This document shows, piece by piece, positions 1 through 7,497 of a stretch of DNA of 64,000 nt. The first letter of the stretch is position 1; each line of letters opens with the position of its first letter. The position numbers and the translations under genes were made by a program. A model generated the notes under the pieces. It was given only the letters and a program-made list of their open reading frames with translations. It was not told where the DNA came from and did not search any database. Location: contig OY969702.1 of assembly GCA_963702055.1 (NCBI GenBank), forward strand, positions 372,001-436,000. The letters are read 5' to 3'. Source of the stretch: CAWINX01 sp963702055 (GTDB lineage: Bacteria; Actinomycetota; Thermoleophilia; Solirubrobacterales; 70-9).

Positions 1-603
1 GAGCGGTATGGGGCGAATCCGGTCAAGAGGAAGTTCATTCGCGAAGCCCGCGATTTTTGGTATGAGGTCTGCGCCGAACGGTACGCATCCGACGGTGGCC
101 GCATCGAGGAGATTCACACGGCCATAGAGCAGGTTGCAACCAAGAAGGACATCGAGCATGTTCTCAACGAGTTTCGTGCTGCTCTCTCTGGTGCATCCGG
201 GGATCCTTGTCACCTCCCGCCGAAGCTAGGGGCTAGCCCGATTTCAGCCGAATCCTTGAGGGAATACTTGCGCCTTATGTATCCGACCGTGCGACACGGC
301 GGGCAAGCTGGTTGCGAAAGCCTCGCAGTCGATCTGAAGGCGATTGGGTACGTCGATATCGATTCGCTCCATGATGTAGTCGGTCAAACAAGCGAGCCGT
401 TTGCAGACATCGCTCAAGACCAGCGGGATAAAGGGGAAATTGTTGATTTCCTAACGGATATCTGGCCCGTACGACTATTTCTTGCCATATGGGATGAGGC
501 GTATTGCAAGATCCACTATCCAGGTGTGCATAACAAGAATCAAGACCGCCCCGGATACCGATGGAAACGTCCCGCGGCTGACAATCCAGGCGCACACCGG
601 TGA
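1..603 (+). CDS. 5'-truncated hypothetical protein of an integrated element
   Basis: The frame is open from the first base of the window to a TGA at 601-603, giving the last 200 residues of a protein whose start lies outside. I do not recognise the family. The sequence is soluble-looking, with mixed charged and aromatic residues, no membrane segment and no obvious catalytic motif. Its base composition is lower in GC and its codon use more relaxed (many A/T third positions) than the housekeeping genes from 5.7 kb onward. With the integrase downstream, this suggests it belongs to the integrated element. An internal ATG at 286 could support a shorter form, but the open frame reads sensibly throughout. 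Confidence 0.6.
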   Translation, partial: ERYGANPVKRKFIREARDFWYEVCAERYASDGGRIEEIHTAIEQVATKKDIEHVLNEFRAALSGASGDPCHLPPKLGASPISAESLREYLRLMYPTVRHGGQAGCESLAVDLKAIGYVDIDSLHDVVGQTSEPFADIAQDQRDKGEIVDFLTDIWPVRLFLAIWDEAYCKIHYPGVHNKNQDRPGYRWKRPAADNPGAHR

Positions 604-747
604 TTCACGATGAGATTGGTGCCGTGGAGTGGCGAGGTGCTACGTAGGCGTCAGGTTGGCGATGCGACAGCGCCGGAGTGGGGGAGGGATGCGGCGCCCG
701 CAATGGCGACAGAGCGATGCCTCTCCGCAGGACGGGGCCGCAGAGGG

Positions 748-764
748 GCAGGTGGACAAGACAC
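748..764 (+). repeat. 17-bp direct repeat, copy 1
   Basis: The sequence GCAGGTGGACAAGACAC occurs here and again at 1965-1981. The two copies lie 1.2 kb apart and bracket the inverted repeat and the winged-helix gene at 1215-1988. The second copy overlaps the 3' end of that gene. Confidence 0.7.
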
Positions 765-1049
765 ACGGGTCCGCCGGGTCGGGGCCGCTGTGGGCGTCCG
801 CGGGGCCGCTACGAGTCGCCGTCGCGGACGGCACGCGCCCGGAAATGCTCGCCGACGCTCTCGATGTTTCTCTGGGCGATCTCTTTACGCGAGCTGACTC
901 AATGGCGGCCGGACGTTCCAGGCCGCTTAGCCCGAAAGGTTCGCAAGGTAAATCCGCTGCCTGAACTGCGCTCCTCGTGTTGGAGCGGTCGGCGGAACCA
1001 GTCCATTGGGGTGTCTTGGCTACAGACAAAGGCCCAGACAGAGCGTTCA

Positions 1050-1173
1050 CAGCCACTTCGCCCCAGGAAGCGGTTTGAGCCCTTTGGATGTAGCCGACCA
1101 CACACACGCACGATGTGAATGCGTGTGGTCGGCTGCGTCGTCGGGCAAGGAGGGAACGGGGGCGAAGTGGCTG
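1050..1173. repeat. nested inverted repeat (possible cruciform)
   Basis: Perfect 15-bp outer arms (CAGCCACTTCGCCCC at 1050-1064 and its complement at 1159-1173) enclose perfect 12-bp inner arms (AGCCGACCACAC at 1092-1103 and its complement at 1123-1134). No T-run follows, so a simple terminator is not the obvious reading. The position directly upstream of the next gene would suit an operator, a transfer or replication origin, or a recombination site. Confidence 0.55.
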
Positions 1174-1214
1174 CGGGTATCGAAGCGGGACCTAGCTGCG
1201 TCTTGTGCTCGGAG

Positions 1215-1988
1215 ATGCCTGGAGGAAGAAGGACAGAGCGGATAAGCCAAAGGGATCTGGAGGTCTTGGAGTTTGTTGCGAGATTTGGGGTGGTGCCAAG
1301 GGAAGTGGTGGCGTTGTGGGCGGGGACAGGAAGGGCGGTGACGGCGGCAAGGGAGCGGCGGTTGCGGGAGGCGGGATTGATCGATGTTCTGCCTGGCTTT
1401 GGTGAGAGCGGGAGGATCGTCGTCTGCAGCCGTCGGGGCCTGCGCACCGTCTGCCGTGCAGACCTGAGGATCGCGGCCTTCTCGCCGGCGACGCTTCGCC
1501 ACTCCTCGGTCGCGGCGCGAGTCGGCGCCCAACTCGAACTCACCGGGCATCGCGTCCTCTCCGAGCGCGAGATCCTCGCCCAGGAGCGGATCGAGGGAGA
1601 GCGCGTTTTCTCCGTCAGGCGTCTCTACGGCAGCTTCCATCGCCCCGACCTGATCTTGCTCGGCGATCCCAAAGAAGCGATTGAGGTGGAGTTGAGCTGT
1701 AAGTCGCCCCGCCGCCTCGATGAGCTGCTGCGCCTCTGGCGACGCGCGGTCGCTCGCAAGCAGTTCGGCCGCGTCCGCTATCTCTGTTCGCCGGAGGCGC
1801 TGCGCTGCGTCGAACGAGCAGTCCGGCGGACGAGAACCGCTGCCTGCGTCGAGATCGCGCCGTTGGAGCGGCGAGATGGACGCCTTGTGCTGGAATCGAC
1901 GCGGCAGCTAAGCGAGCCGGCGAAGCGGGTCGAAATCGCGGCAGATACGTCTTGGCGGTATGGAGCAGGTGGACAAGACACTCGGTAG
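1215..1988 (+). CDS. winged-helix protein resembling replication-relaxation factors
   Basis: The protein is 257 aa from the ATG at 1215. An upstream in-frame GTG at 1119 would add 32 low-complexity residues that look noncoding. The N-terminal ~80 residues read as a winged helix (SQRDLEVLEFVARFGVV, then a basic RERRLREAGL helix), the arrangement seen in plasmid and ICE replication-relaxation family proteins. The middle has RPDLILLG followed by AIEVELSCK, spaced like the D...E-x-E/K core of restriction-endonuclease-like folds. It sits upstream of excisionase- and integrase-like genes, consistent with a mobile-element maintenance or transfer protein. The last residues are encoded by the second copy of the 17-bp repeat. 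Family assignment is moderate; function is inferred. Confidence 0.6.
   Translation: MPGGRRTERISQRDLEVLEFVARFGVVPREVVALWAGTGRAVTAARERRLREAGLIDVLPGFGESGRIVVCSRRGLRTVCRADLRIAAFSPATLRHSSVAARVGAQLELTGHRVLSEREILAQERIEGERVFSVRRLYGSFHRPDLILLGDPKEAIEVELSCKSPRRLDELLRLWRRAVARKQFGRVRYLCSPEALRCVERAVRRTRTAACVEIAPLERRDGRLVLESTRQLSEPAKRVEIAADTSWRYGAGGQDTR
1965..1981 (+). repeat. 17-bp direct repeat, copy 2
   Basis: Identical to 748-764. It overlaps the 3' end of the gene at 1215-1988 and codes for its last few residues. Confidence 0.7.
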
Positions 1989-2242
1989 CGGGATCGGCGC
2001 GGTGGTCGAGGTCGGCGAGCACGGTCGAAACGAAGGTCTCTCTCAATTCAAGAGATCCAGATCAGTGCCAAGCACGAAGTCGCTCCGCCTCAGCTTGAAG
2101 CTTCCCGTGCGGCCGTTCTCCTTCGAGCCGATTCGTTGCCCGCTCAGACCTCTCCGCAGGACCAACCCCGACCCGCCGACACACTATGCATCCTCCGGAT
2201 TCGTGCCTGATGGATACCCCCGCGAGGCAGATCGGCAGCGGG

Positions 2243-2470
2243 ATGGACATTCAAGTTGAGATGGCCTCACGTCCCCGCCTTGCCTTGACTCGCGCCGAGG
2301 CGGCGGAGGCGCTTGGGATGAGCGTCGACAGCTTCGAGCGCTACGTCCAGGCCGAAGTCAGATTGATCCGGCGTGGCCGGATTCGCCTTGTGCCGATCGG
2401 CGAGCTGGAACGCTGGCTCGTCGAGAACGCGGAGCGTCCAATGGGCGAGCAGCTGACGAGGACGCGATGA
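2243..2470 (+). CDS. excisionase-like small HTH protein
   Basis: A 75-residue protein from the ATG at 2243 (ATGs at 2186 and 2261 are alternatives). It has a MerR/AlpA-type helix-turn-helix, ALTRAEAAEALGMSVDSFER, followed by a wing ending in RLVPIGELERWL. This is the usual layout of Xis/AlpA-like DNA-binding proteins that control excision direction. It ends 67 bp before the integrase on the same strand, the normal excisionase-integrase arrangement. It could instead be a plain element-encoded regulator. Confidence 0.7.
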   Translation: MDIQVEMASRPRLALTRAEAAEALGMSVDSFERYVQAEVRLIRRGRIRLVPIGELERWLVENAERPMGEQLTRTR

Positions 2471-2537
2471 ATCGCCGCCGTTGCTCGGGCCATCATGGAC
2501 CGATGACAGACGACGTGGATGCAGGAGGTGGTCGGTA

Positions 2538-3776
2538 ATGGCAGCGGGAATCGTCAGGCGGCATTCGAGAGCTTGTCCTGGTCGGGAGGGCCGACGCTGT
2601 ACTTGCAACGCCGGCTTTGAGGCATGGGTCTACCTGCCGCGGGAGGGCAAGAAGGTCCGCAAGACCTTCGCCCGAGAGGCCGAGGCGAAGTCGTGGCGCG
2701 CCGACGCGCTGGTCGCCGCCGAGCGAGGCGGCCTCCAACCCGTCAAGCGCGACGGCCGCACGCTTGCCGCGGCATTGCGCGAGTTCGTCGAGGGCATGAA
2801 GGCGGGCACGGTGCGACCCAAGGGGCGGGAGCGCTACAAGCCGAACACGGTCCGCTCCTACGAGCGCGCCCTACGGGTCCACATCGAGCCTTCGGCGCTG
2901 GCGGCGCTCAGGGTCGGCGAGGTTCGCCGCCGCGACCTGCAGGCCCTCGTCGACGACTTACTCGCCGCCGGACTCTCGCCGGGAACGGTGAGCAACGTGC
3001 TCAATCCGGTCCAGGCGTTCTACCGCTGGGCGATCGACCGCGACGAGCTGGCCTTCAACCCCTCGGAGCGGATCGACCTCCCCAGTGAGGACTCCAAGCG
3101 GCCTACGCGGATTGCGTCGGCCGAGGAGGCCGCGACGCTGCTCGCGGCATTGGACCCGCAGGATCGGCCCGTATGGGCAACCGCGTTTTACGGCGGTCTG
3201 CGACGCGGCGAGCTGCAAGGGCTTCGCTGCTGCGACGTAGACCTGGGCGCCAGCCTGATTCGCGTCGAGCGCGGTTGGGACCAGGAGGAGGGTGCGATCG
3301 ACCCCAAGTCGCACTCCAGCCGCCGCAGCGTGCCGCTGCTGGCTGTTCTGCGCGACTACTTGGACGAGCACCTGCTGCGGACCAAGCGGGGCGGAGAAGA
3401 CCTCGTGTTCGGCCGTACGGCCTCGCAGGCGTTCGTCGCTTCGACGATCGACACCCGCGCGAAGCGGGCCTGGGAAGCAGCCAACGCGAGCGAACGCGAG
3501 GCGGCGGAGGAGGCGGGACGCGAGCCCGAGTTGCTGGCGCCAATCACGCTGCACGAGTGCCGCCACACCTTCGCCTCGCTGCTGATCGACGCCGGCGCCA
3601 ACCCGAAGGCCATCCAGACCTTCATGGGCCACTCGAAAATCCAGACGACCTTCGACACCTATGGCCACCTGCTGCCCGGCAGTCACGACGAGGTGCGGGA
3701 GCGGATGGACGCTTACCTGGCCGGTCAAAGATCTCAGCTGGTCAGCGATGAAGAGCTGCAGCCAAGCATGCACTGA
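2538..3776 (+). CDS. tyrosine-type site-specific integrase
   Basis: A 412-residue phage/ICE integrase that would cut and rejoin att sites. I start at the ATG at 2538 because AGGAGG sits at 2523-2528 at ideal spacing; the longer frame to 2481 lacks such a site. The N-terminus has a Cys cluster (CPGREGRRCTC) followed by the beta-strand arm domain typical of actinobacterial element integrases. A SAM-like core-binding domain follows (about 90-180). The catalytic domain shows the Arg in GGLRRGELQGL, HECRHTF for the H-x-x-R box, MGHSKIQTT for the second His, and the nucleophile Tyr in FDTYGHLL. All catalytic residues are present, so it appears functional. The other end of the element probably lies left of the window; no att core was identified. 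Confidence 0.93.
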   Translation: MAAGIVRRHSRACPGREGRRCTCNAGFEAWVYLPREGKKVRKTFAREAEAKSWRADALVAAERGGLQPVKRDGRTLAAALREFVEGMKAGTVRPKGRERYKPNTVRSYERALRVHIEPSALAALRVGEVRRRDLQALVDDLLAAGLSPGTVSNVLNPVQAFYRWAIDRDELAFNPSERIDLPSEDSKRPTRIASAEEAATLLAALDPQDRPVWATAFYGGLRRGELQGLRCCDVDLGASLIRVERGWDQEEGAIDPKSHSSRRSVPLLAVLRDYLDEHLLRTKRGGEDLVFGRTASQAFVASTIDTRAKRAWEAANASEREAAEEAGREPELLAPITLHECRHTFASLLIDAGANPKAIQTFMGHSKIQTTFDTYGHLLPGSHDEVRERMDAYLAGQRSQLVSDEELQPSMH

Positions 3777-3827
3777 GCTGCCCCTCTCTCTGAGGGGTCG
3801 AGATTGTCCAGCCACCCTCGAAGGTCG

Positions 3828-4244
3828 TCAGGTGACTGCGGGCAGCAGTTCGAGCGCCTCGACGTGGCGGGGTCGCATCGTGCCGAAGTGACGTTTGTCG
3901 AGCGTGGCTAACTTCGGCTCACCAAAGCGCTCCGTCACCGCCAGCACGGCGCAGTCGACGAAGCCGACTTTCAGGTCGCTGTAGTTGCGCAGCAGCTCAA
4001 CCGCGCGTTCGTAGTCAGCGGTTGTCAAATCCTCGACCAGGAAGGCACCGCTGCGCACTTGATCCAGCATCGCGACGAACGCCCGCTCACCGGCAATGCG
4101 AGAGAGGAAGTAGTCAACTTCAACGAGGACCGGTGAGGGGACGATGCGTCGCTCCTGCGTGCCCTCAATCAATTTTGCGCAGGCGGCGTGGGCTTTGTCG
4201 CTGCGGTCGAACACCCCGACAAGGACGCCGGTGTCGAAGATCAG
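3828..4244 (-). CDS. vapC: VapC-type PIN-domain toxin
   Basis: A PIN-domain ribonuclease, presumably the toxin of the pair with the upstream gene. The first conventional start (GTG at 4214) would remove the first catalytic aspartate. Reading from CTG at 4244 gives LIFDTGVLVGVFDRS, a textbook PIN N-terminus, and 138 residues, the usual VapC length. The other acidic residues follow: VEVDYF (about 50), VGFVDCAVLA (about 95) and LATLDKRHF (about 115). The CTG overlaps the TGA of the antitoxin gene (CTGA), so translation is likely coupled by reinitiation. ATT or another rare start a few codons upstream is possible. No disabling lesion is visible. Confidence 0.85.
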   Translation of the reverse strand: MIFDTGVLVGVFDRSDKAHAACAKLIEGTQERRIVPSPVLVEVDYFLSRIAGERAFVAMLDQVRSGAFLVEDLTTADYERAVELLRNYSDLKVGFVDCAVLAVTERFGEPKLATLDKRHFGTMRPRHVEALELLPAVT

Positions 4245-4483
4245 CGAAATGGCGACGGCTCGTACACGTCGCGACTGGCCAACTCACTCAGGTCGCCACG
4301 CCCCGATTCGAACATGCCGATGCAGGTGACGGGAGGCTGCTCGCCGTCCGCCGCGCCAAGCTCGTGCTCAAGCGCCTCGCGGACAAGTTGCGGGACAGCT
4401 ACGCCGCGCTCATCAGCAACCCGACGGGCGCGCTCCAGCAACTCGGCATCTACTTCGACGGCTTTTGTCGGTGAGGCGGCCAC
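4241..4483 (-). CDS. vapB: VapB-type antitoxin
   Basis: An 80-residue protein from a GTG at 4483, chosen because the residues upstream of it are non-conserved and Cys-rich. It has a ribbon-helix-helix pattern, TKAVEVDAELLERARRVAD then VPQLVREALEHEL, followed by a flexible C-terminal tail that would wrap the toxin. The stop codon overlaps the toxin start by 4 bp. RHH antitoxins usually bind their own promoter; the upstream 110 bp to the HicB-like gene would hold that divergent control region. Confidence 0.75.
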   Translation of the reverse strand: MAASPTKAVEVDAELLERARRVADERGVAVPQLVREALEHELGAADGEQPPVTCIGMFESGRGDLSELASRDVYEPSPFR

Positions 4484-4592
4484 GCATTGGATTCTACATT
4501 GGGCTTCCCAGACGTCCCACAACAGCAATCGCTCGGCCGGGGGCGTGCGCTTGTTTGGGCGGGGCTAAAATGAGCCGGAGCGAAGAGGCCAC

Positions 4593-4745
4593 GTGGACTT
4601 CACTGCGCGAATCCATCTAGAGGACGGCACCTACTGGGCCGACATCCCGAGCCTGCCTGGCTGCTTCGCCTCAGGCGATACCTTGGACGAGCTGTTCGAG
4701 TCGCTGCAAGAGGGCGCCTCCCTCTGCCTGACCGATGAACGATGA
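4593..4745 (+). CDS. HicB-like (UPF0150) short protein
   Basis: A 50-codon frame from a GTG at 4593. The protein begins VDFTARIHLEDGTYWADIPS and continues LPGCFASGDTLDELFE, the beta-alpha-beta signature of the HicB partial RNase-H fold. HicB antitoxins are usually longer because they carry a C-terminal DNA-binding domain; here only the UPF0150 part is present. Its stop overlaps the next start by 4 bp (ATGA), so the DNA-binding part may be supplied by the neighbouring frame. No HicA mRNA interferase is visible next to it. Confidence 0.7.
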   Translation: MDFTARIHLEDGTYWADIPSLPGCFASGDTLDELFESLQEGASLCLTDER

Positions 4746-4891
4746 CGCAGAGCATGAAAAGGCCATTCGGCGAACTGAGCAAGAAGGTCCGGGCGCGTCC
4801 CGGCGCCGCCGCTGAGATTGATGCGCGCAAGCGCGCCATTGTCGCTGCGGTTCGTATGACCGACCTTCGGGGGAACACCAGCAAAGCGTAG
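4742..4891 (+). CDS. truncated XRE-type antitoxin fragment
   Basis: A 49-codon frame from the ATG at 4742, overlapping the HicB-like stop. The sequence ELSKKVRARPGAAAEID followed by a basic helix resembles the N-terminal segment of XRE/HigA-like antitoxins. The helix-turn-helix expected after the DLR motif is replaced by GNTSKA and a stop. It is therefore probably a decayed partner of the HicB-like gene rather than a complete regulator. Assignment is by resemblance of a short segment only. Confidence 0.5.
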   Translation: MTQSMKRPFGELSKKVRARPGAAAEIDARKRAIVAAVRMTDLRGNTSKA

Positions 4892-4913
4892 GGGCGCCGA
4901 GTACCCTCGACTC

Positions 4914-5138
4914 GTGGCCAGAGTCGTCGAAAAGGACCCCGATGGAACCGCCGTGGTTGTCGTGCCGGCGGTAGATGCCTCTGAGCTGGAAGTCGGCGAT
5001 CTGGTTGACGTACAGCCTCTCGCTGGGGCCAGCGATTTGCCGTGGCCGTTCGGAGCGCTGGCGGGCAAGTACCCGCCCTTTACGAGCGCCGAGATCAAGG
5101 CCGCCCGGCGCGACGCCCTGCCCGACGAGAGCGCGTAG
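4914..5138 (+). CDS. AbrB/MazE-like antitoxin-type protein
   Basis: A 74-residue protein starting at GTG 4914. It has a swapped-hairpin-like stretch (GTAVVVVPAVDASELEVGDLVDVQ) and a C-terminal segment (WPFGALAGKYPPFTSAEIKAARRDALPDESA, only key words quoted: WPFGALAGKYPPF and AARRDALPDE) typical of antitoxin tails that hold a PIN toxin. No toxin gene follows; the next 200 bp contain no PIN-like frame. It is either an orphan antitoxin or a remnant of a lost pair, in line with the TA debris beside it. Confidence 0.55.
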   Translation: MARVVEKDPDGTAVVVVPAVDASELEVGDLVDVQPLAGASDLPWPFGALAGKYPPFTSAEIKAARRDALPDESA

Positions 5139-5301
5139 CGGCGCCTCGATTTGCCCGTCGTTTGCGCGGCTTCGCGTGCACGACTCGTGTCTGACTGGCG
5201 CACCAACTGGCGCACGAGGGCCTTTTTCGGCCCTTTGGCGGAGCCGCGGCGATCCGCAGAGTCCGCCAGATTTGGCTTGCTAGAGCCAATACAACAGAAA
5301 A

Positions 5302-5324
5302 CGCCCCTCCGGGGAGGAGGGGCG
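5302..5324 (-). terminator. GC-rich hairpin followed by U-run on the minus strand
   Basis: Arms CGCCCCTCC and GGAGGGGCG form a perfect 9-bp stem with a GGGGA loop. Read on the minus strand the stem is followed by TTTTCTGTT, a standard intrinsic terminator. On the plus strand no T-run follows. It marks the boundary between the element/TA region and the core block. Confidence 0.65.
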
Positions 5325-5397
5325 CTATCTGGGGTTACTACAGGGAGGAGAGATATGTATCTCTATATATGTGGATCCGTGGGAGGTAGGTGGGTCC

Positions 5398-5490
5398 TTA
5401 TGTGCCGCGGGCAACGCATCGTTGGGAAACAATGAGCGCCATAGTGGCGGCGCGGAACCCGACCAAGAAGTCTTTTGCTTGACCGTTCAT
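5398..5490 (-). CDS. possible 30-residue small protein
   Basis: A short frame from ATG 5490 encodes a peptide beginning MNGQAKDFLVGFRAATMA, preceded by GGGAGA at plausible ribosome-binding distance. It lies upstream of the minus-strand terminator at 5302-5324. The peptide has an amphipathic/hydrophobic middle and no recognisable family. The frame could be chance; the only support is the RBS-like sequence and the downstream terminator. Confidence 0.25.
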   Translation of the reverse strand: MNGQAKDFLVGFRAATMALIVSQRCVARGT

Positions 5491-5696
5491 CGTCATTCTC
5501 CCGTGCATCCTTTAGACAGCGTACGAACGTATGTGCGATTTGTGTGTGACTGGGGTCACAGACGGGGAACATAAGATCGGAGAAATCGTCAAATGCGGTT
5601 AAAAGACTGTTGCAGCGGGGTCTAAGGGCTGGATAAATGGCTGCCGGTGGTCTGGACGAAACGGCCATTGCGGGGCGCCGCTGTACCGTTCTGGCG

Positions 5697-6479
5697 GTGA
5701 AGAAGGCCCGGATAGACGCGGTTTTGGCAGAGCGGGGGCTCTTTCCGTCGCGCTCGGCGGCGGCCGGCGCCGTGCGGGCCGGCGAGGTGCGGGTCGGCGA
5801 GGACGGCCCGGTTGCCCTGCGGCCGAGCCAGCTGGTCGAGCCGGAGGCCGCCCTGATCGTCGATGAGGGGCCGCGCTTCGCCTCGCGCGGCGGGCTCAAG
5901 CTCGACAACGCGCTCGAGGCCCTCGGTATCGACGTCGCCGGCCTCGATTGCCTCGACGTCGGCGCCTCGACCGGCGGCTTCACCGACTGCCTGCTTCAGC
6001 ACGGCGCCGCCCGGGTCGTCGCCCTCGACGTCGCCTACGGGCAGATTGACCAGCGGCTGCGCGAGGACCCGCGGATCACCGTGATCGAGCGGCTCAACGC
6101 GCGTGCGGTCGAGCCCTCCGACCTGCCCTTCGCGCCGCAACTGGCGACCGTCGACGTCTCCTTCATCTCGCTGGCCAAGGTCCTGCCCGCCGTGCTCGCC
6201 TGCCTCGCCCCCGGGGGGGAGATCCTCGCCATGGTCAAGCCCCAGTTCGAGCTGGGCCGCGAGCGGGTCGGCAGGGGCGTCGTCCGCGACGCCGGGGACC
6301 GCCGCGAGGCGATCCTCTCGGTCGCTGCGGCCGCCGGCGACCTTGGCATGACGATCCGCGGCTTCGCCTCCTCCGAGCTGCCGGGACCGAAGGGCAATCG
6401 CGAGACCTTTGTCTGGTGCGGCGGGGCGGGGGAGGGCGTCGCCGACCTGGAGGCCGCGATCCTGGAGGTCGAGCCGTGA
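5697..6479 (+). CDS. tlyA: TlyA family rRNA 2'-O-methyltransferase / hemolysin
   Basis: Predicted S-adenosylmethionine-dependent methyltransferase that in mycobacteria modifies 16S C1409 and 23S C1920. The 260-aa product starts at GTG 5697 (VKKARIDAVLAERGLFPSR), which begins the S4 RNA-binding domain (residues 1-60). The FtsJ-like domain follows with the SAM motif CLDVGASTGGFTDCLL and the later VDVSFISLAKVLP and MVKPQFELGR motifs. Length is normal for the family (about 260-270). It is the first gene of the Rv1694-Rv1701-like block, followed by nadK after a 73-bp gap that contains an inverted repeat. The upstream in-frame ATG at 5637 would add 20 poorly conserved residues. Confidence 0.93.
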   Translation: MKKARIDAVLAERGLFPSRSAAAGAVRAGEVRVGEDGPVALRPSQLVEPEAALIVDEGPRFASRGGLKLDNALEALGIDVAGLDCLDVGASTGGFTDCLLQHGAARVVALDVAYGQIDQRLREDPRITVIERLNARAVEPSDLPFAPQLATVDVSFISLAKVLPAVLACLAPGGEILAMVKPQFELGRERVGRGVVRDAGDRREAILSVAAAAGDLGMTIRGFASSELPGPKGNRETFVWCGGAGEGVADLEAAILEVEP

Positions 6480-6481
6480 GC

Positions 6482-6543
6482 GTCCCGATCGTCACGGTGA
6501 TCGCCGGTCGTTCGAGTCCGTGGCGATCGGGACGCGAACAAAA
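6482..6543. repeat. inverted repeat between tlyA and nadK
   Basis: Arms GTCCCGATCGTCACGG (6482-6497) and CCGTGGCGATCGGGAC (6528-6543) pair over 16 bp with one mismatch around a 30-nt loop. There is no T-run. It could be an RNA stem that moderates readthrough or protects transcript ends within the operon, or a small palindromic repeat. Confidence 0.6.
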
Positions 6544-6552
6544 GGTTGTCCT

Positions 6553-7413
6553 ATGAGCGAGGACGCGATGCGCACCGCGGTGCTGATCACCCACTCGCAC
6601 CCGCCCGCCGCGACCGAGGCCGTCGCCACGGCGGCCGCGATTGCCCGCGAGGCGGGCTGGCGGCTGGTCGCGACGCCGCAGGAGCTGGCCAAGCACGGCG
6701 AGGCGGCGGCGGGCGTCGAGGCGGTCGACCCGTTGCCCCATCAGCCCGACCTCTGTCTCGTCCTCGGCGGCGACGGCTCGATCCTCTTCGCGCTGCGCAC
6801 CCTGGCCCGCACCGGTGTCCCCGTCTTCGGCGTCAACTTCGGCACCGTCGGCTTCCTCGCCGCGGTCGAGCGCGACCGGGCCGAGGAGGGGATCCGCCGT
6901 GCCCTCGCCGGGGAGATCGAGACGATCGAGCTGCCGGGGCTGGAGGTCGAGGTCGGCGGCGCCGCTCGCGTTGCCCTCAACGACGTCACCTTCAGCCGCC
7001 GCCCGCACGACCGGGTCGCCGAGCTGAGCTACAAGATCGCCGGCGAGGAGGTCGGCCACGTGCGCTGCGACGGCCTCGTCGCCGCGACCCCCGCCGGCTC
7101 GACCGGCTACAACCTCGCCAACAGCGGGCCGATCCTCGCCTGGGGAGTCGAGGGCTACGCGGTCAGCTACATCGCCCCGCACTCGCTGACCGCGCGGGCG
7201 CTGGTCGTCGCCCCCGACGACGTCCTCCACGTCGGCAACGCGGCGGGGCGGGCGGCGGTCGAGATCGCCGTCGACGGCGAGCACATCGGCGAGTTGGAGC
7301 CGGGCGCCGCCGCCGAGGTGCGCTTCGCGAGCGGAGTCGGCAGGCTCGCCCAACTGCCGGGGTCGAGCTTCTACCACCGGATACGCGAGAAGTTCGGCCA
7401 CCTCGCGGTTTAA
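6553..7413 (+). CDS. nadK: NAD kinase
   Basis: ATP-dependent NAD kinase that makes NADP. The product is 286 aa from ATG 6553 (ATG 6568 is an alternative). The nucleotide-binding GGDGSILFALR motif is at about residue 73, followed by VNFGTVGFL, NDVTFSR, the substrate-binding ATPAGSTGYNLANSGP stretch near 178, and the C-terminal VDGEHIGEL. These are the diagnostic NadK motifs and the length is typical. It follows tlyA as in the mycobacterial ppnK locus and is separated from recN by an MFS gene, which is not part of the usual block. A 47-bp palindromic repeat lies directly downstream. Confidence 0.95.
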   Translation: MSEDAMRTAVLITHSHPPAATEAVATAAAIAREAGWRLVATPQELAKHGEAAAGVEAVDPLPHQPDLCLVLGGDGSILFALRTLARTGVPVFGVNFGTVGFLAAVERDRAEEGIRRALAGEIETIELPGLEVEVGGAARVALNDVTFSRRPHDRVAELSYKIAGEEVGHVRCDGLVAATPAGSTGYNLANSGPILAWGVEGYAVSYIAPHSLTARALVVAPDDVLHVGNAAGRAAVEIAVDGEHIGELEPGAAAEVRFASGVGRLAQLPGSSFYHRIREKFGHLAV

Positions 7414-7416
7414 GCC

Positions 7417-7463
7417 CGGTGTAACGCGTAGGTCCCCTGATAGGAGGCCAACGCGTTACACCG
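7417..7463. repeat. 47-bp palindromic repeat, copy 1
   Basis: A near-perfect palindrome with outer arms CGGTGTAACGCGT / ACGCGTTACACCG and an inner CCCCTGATAGGAGG core. Related 47-bp copies are at 18583-18629 and, inverted, at 26427-26473. By eye, copy 1 and the complement of copy 3 match at about 42 of 47 positions. This copy starts 4 bp after the nadK stop and could serve as a transcript-end hairpin, although no T-run follows. Confidence 0.85.
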
Positions 7464-7497
7464 GGGCCGCGCCTGTCGGTTCCGTAGGGTGAGACCC

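Larger units (their letters stand above)
604..1214. other. gene-poor spacer with nested inverted repeats
   Basis: I find no convincing gene here. Several overlapping open frames exist on both strands, but none has a recognisable protein sequence and they contradict one another, as expected in GC-rich noncoding DNA. The stretch contains one copy of a 17-bp direct repeat (748-764) and a nested inverted repeat (1050-1173) just upstream of the next gene. Confidence 0.5.

Noticed and set aside
610..1118. several short overlapping frames after the left-edge gene
   Set aside because: They conflict with each other, have no RBS and no recognisable sequence. Treated as noncoding.
899..2046. minus-strand frames opposite the winged-helix gene
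   Set aside because: Only the plus-strand protein at 1215-1988 has domain-like sequence.
3777..3827. attachment site near the integrase
   Set aside because: No tRNA or matching direct repeat was found near the integrase end, so an att site cannot be supported by eye.
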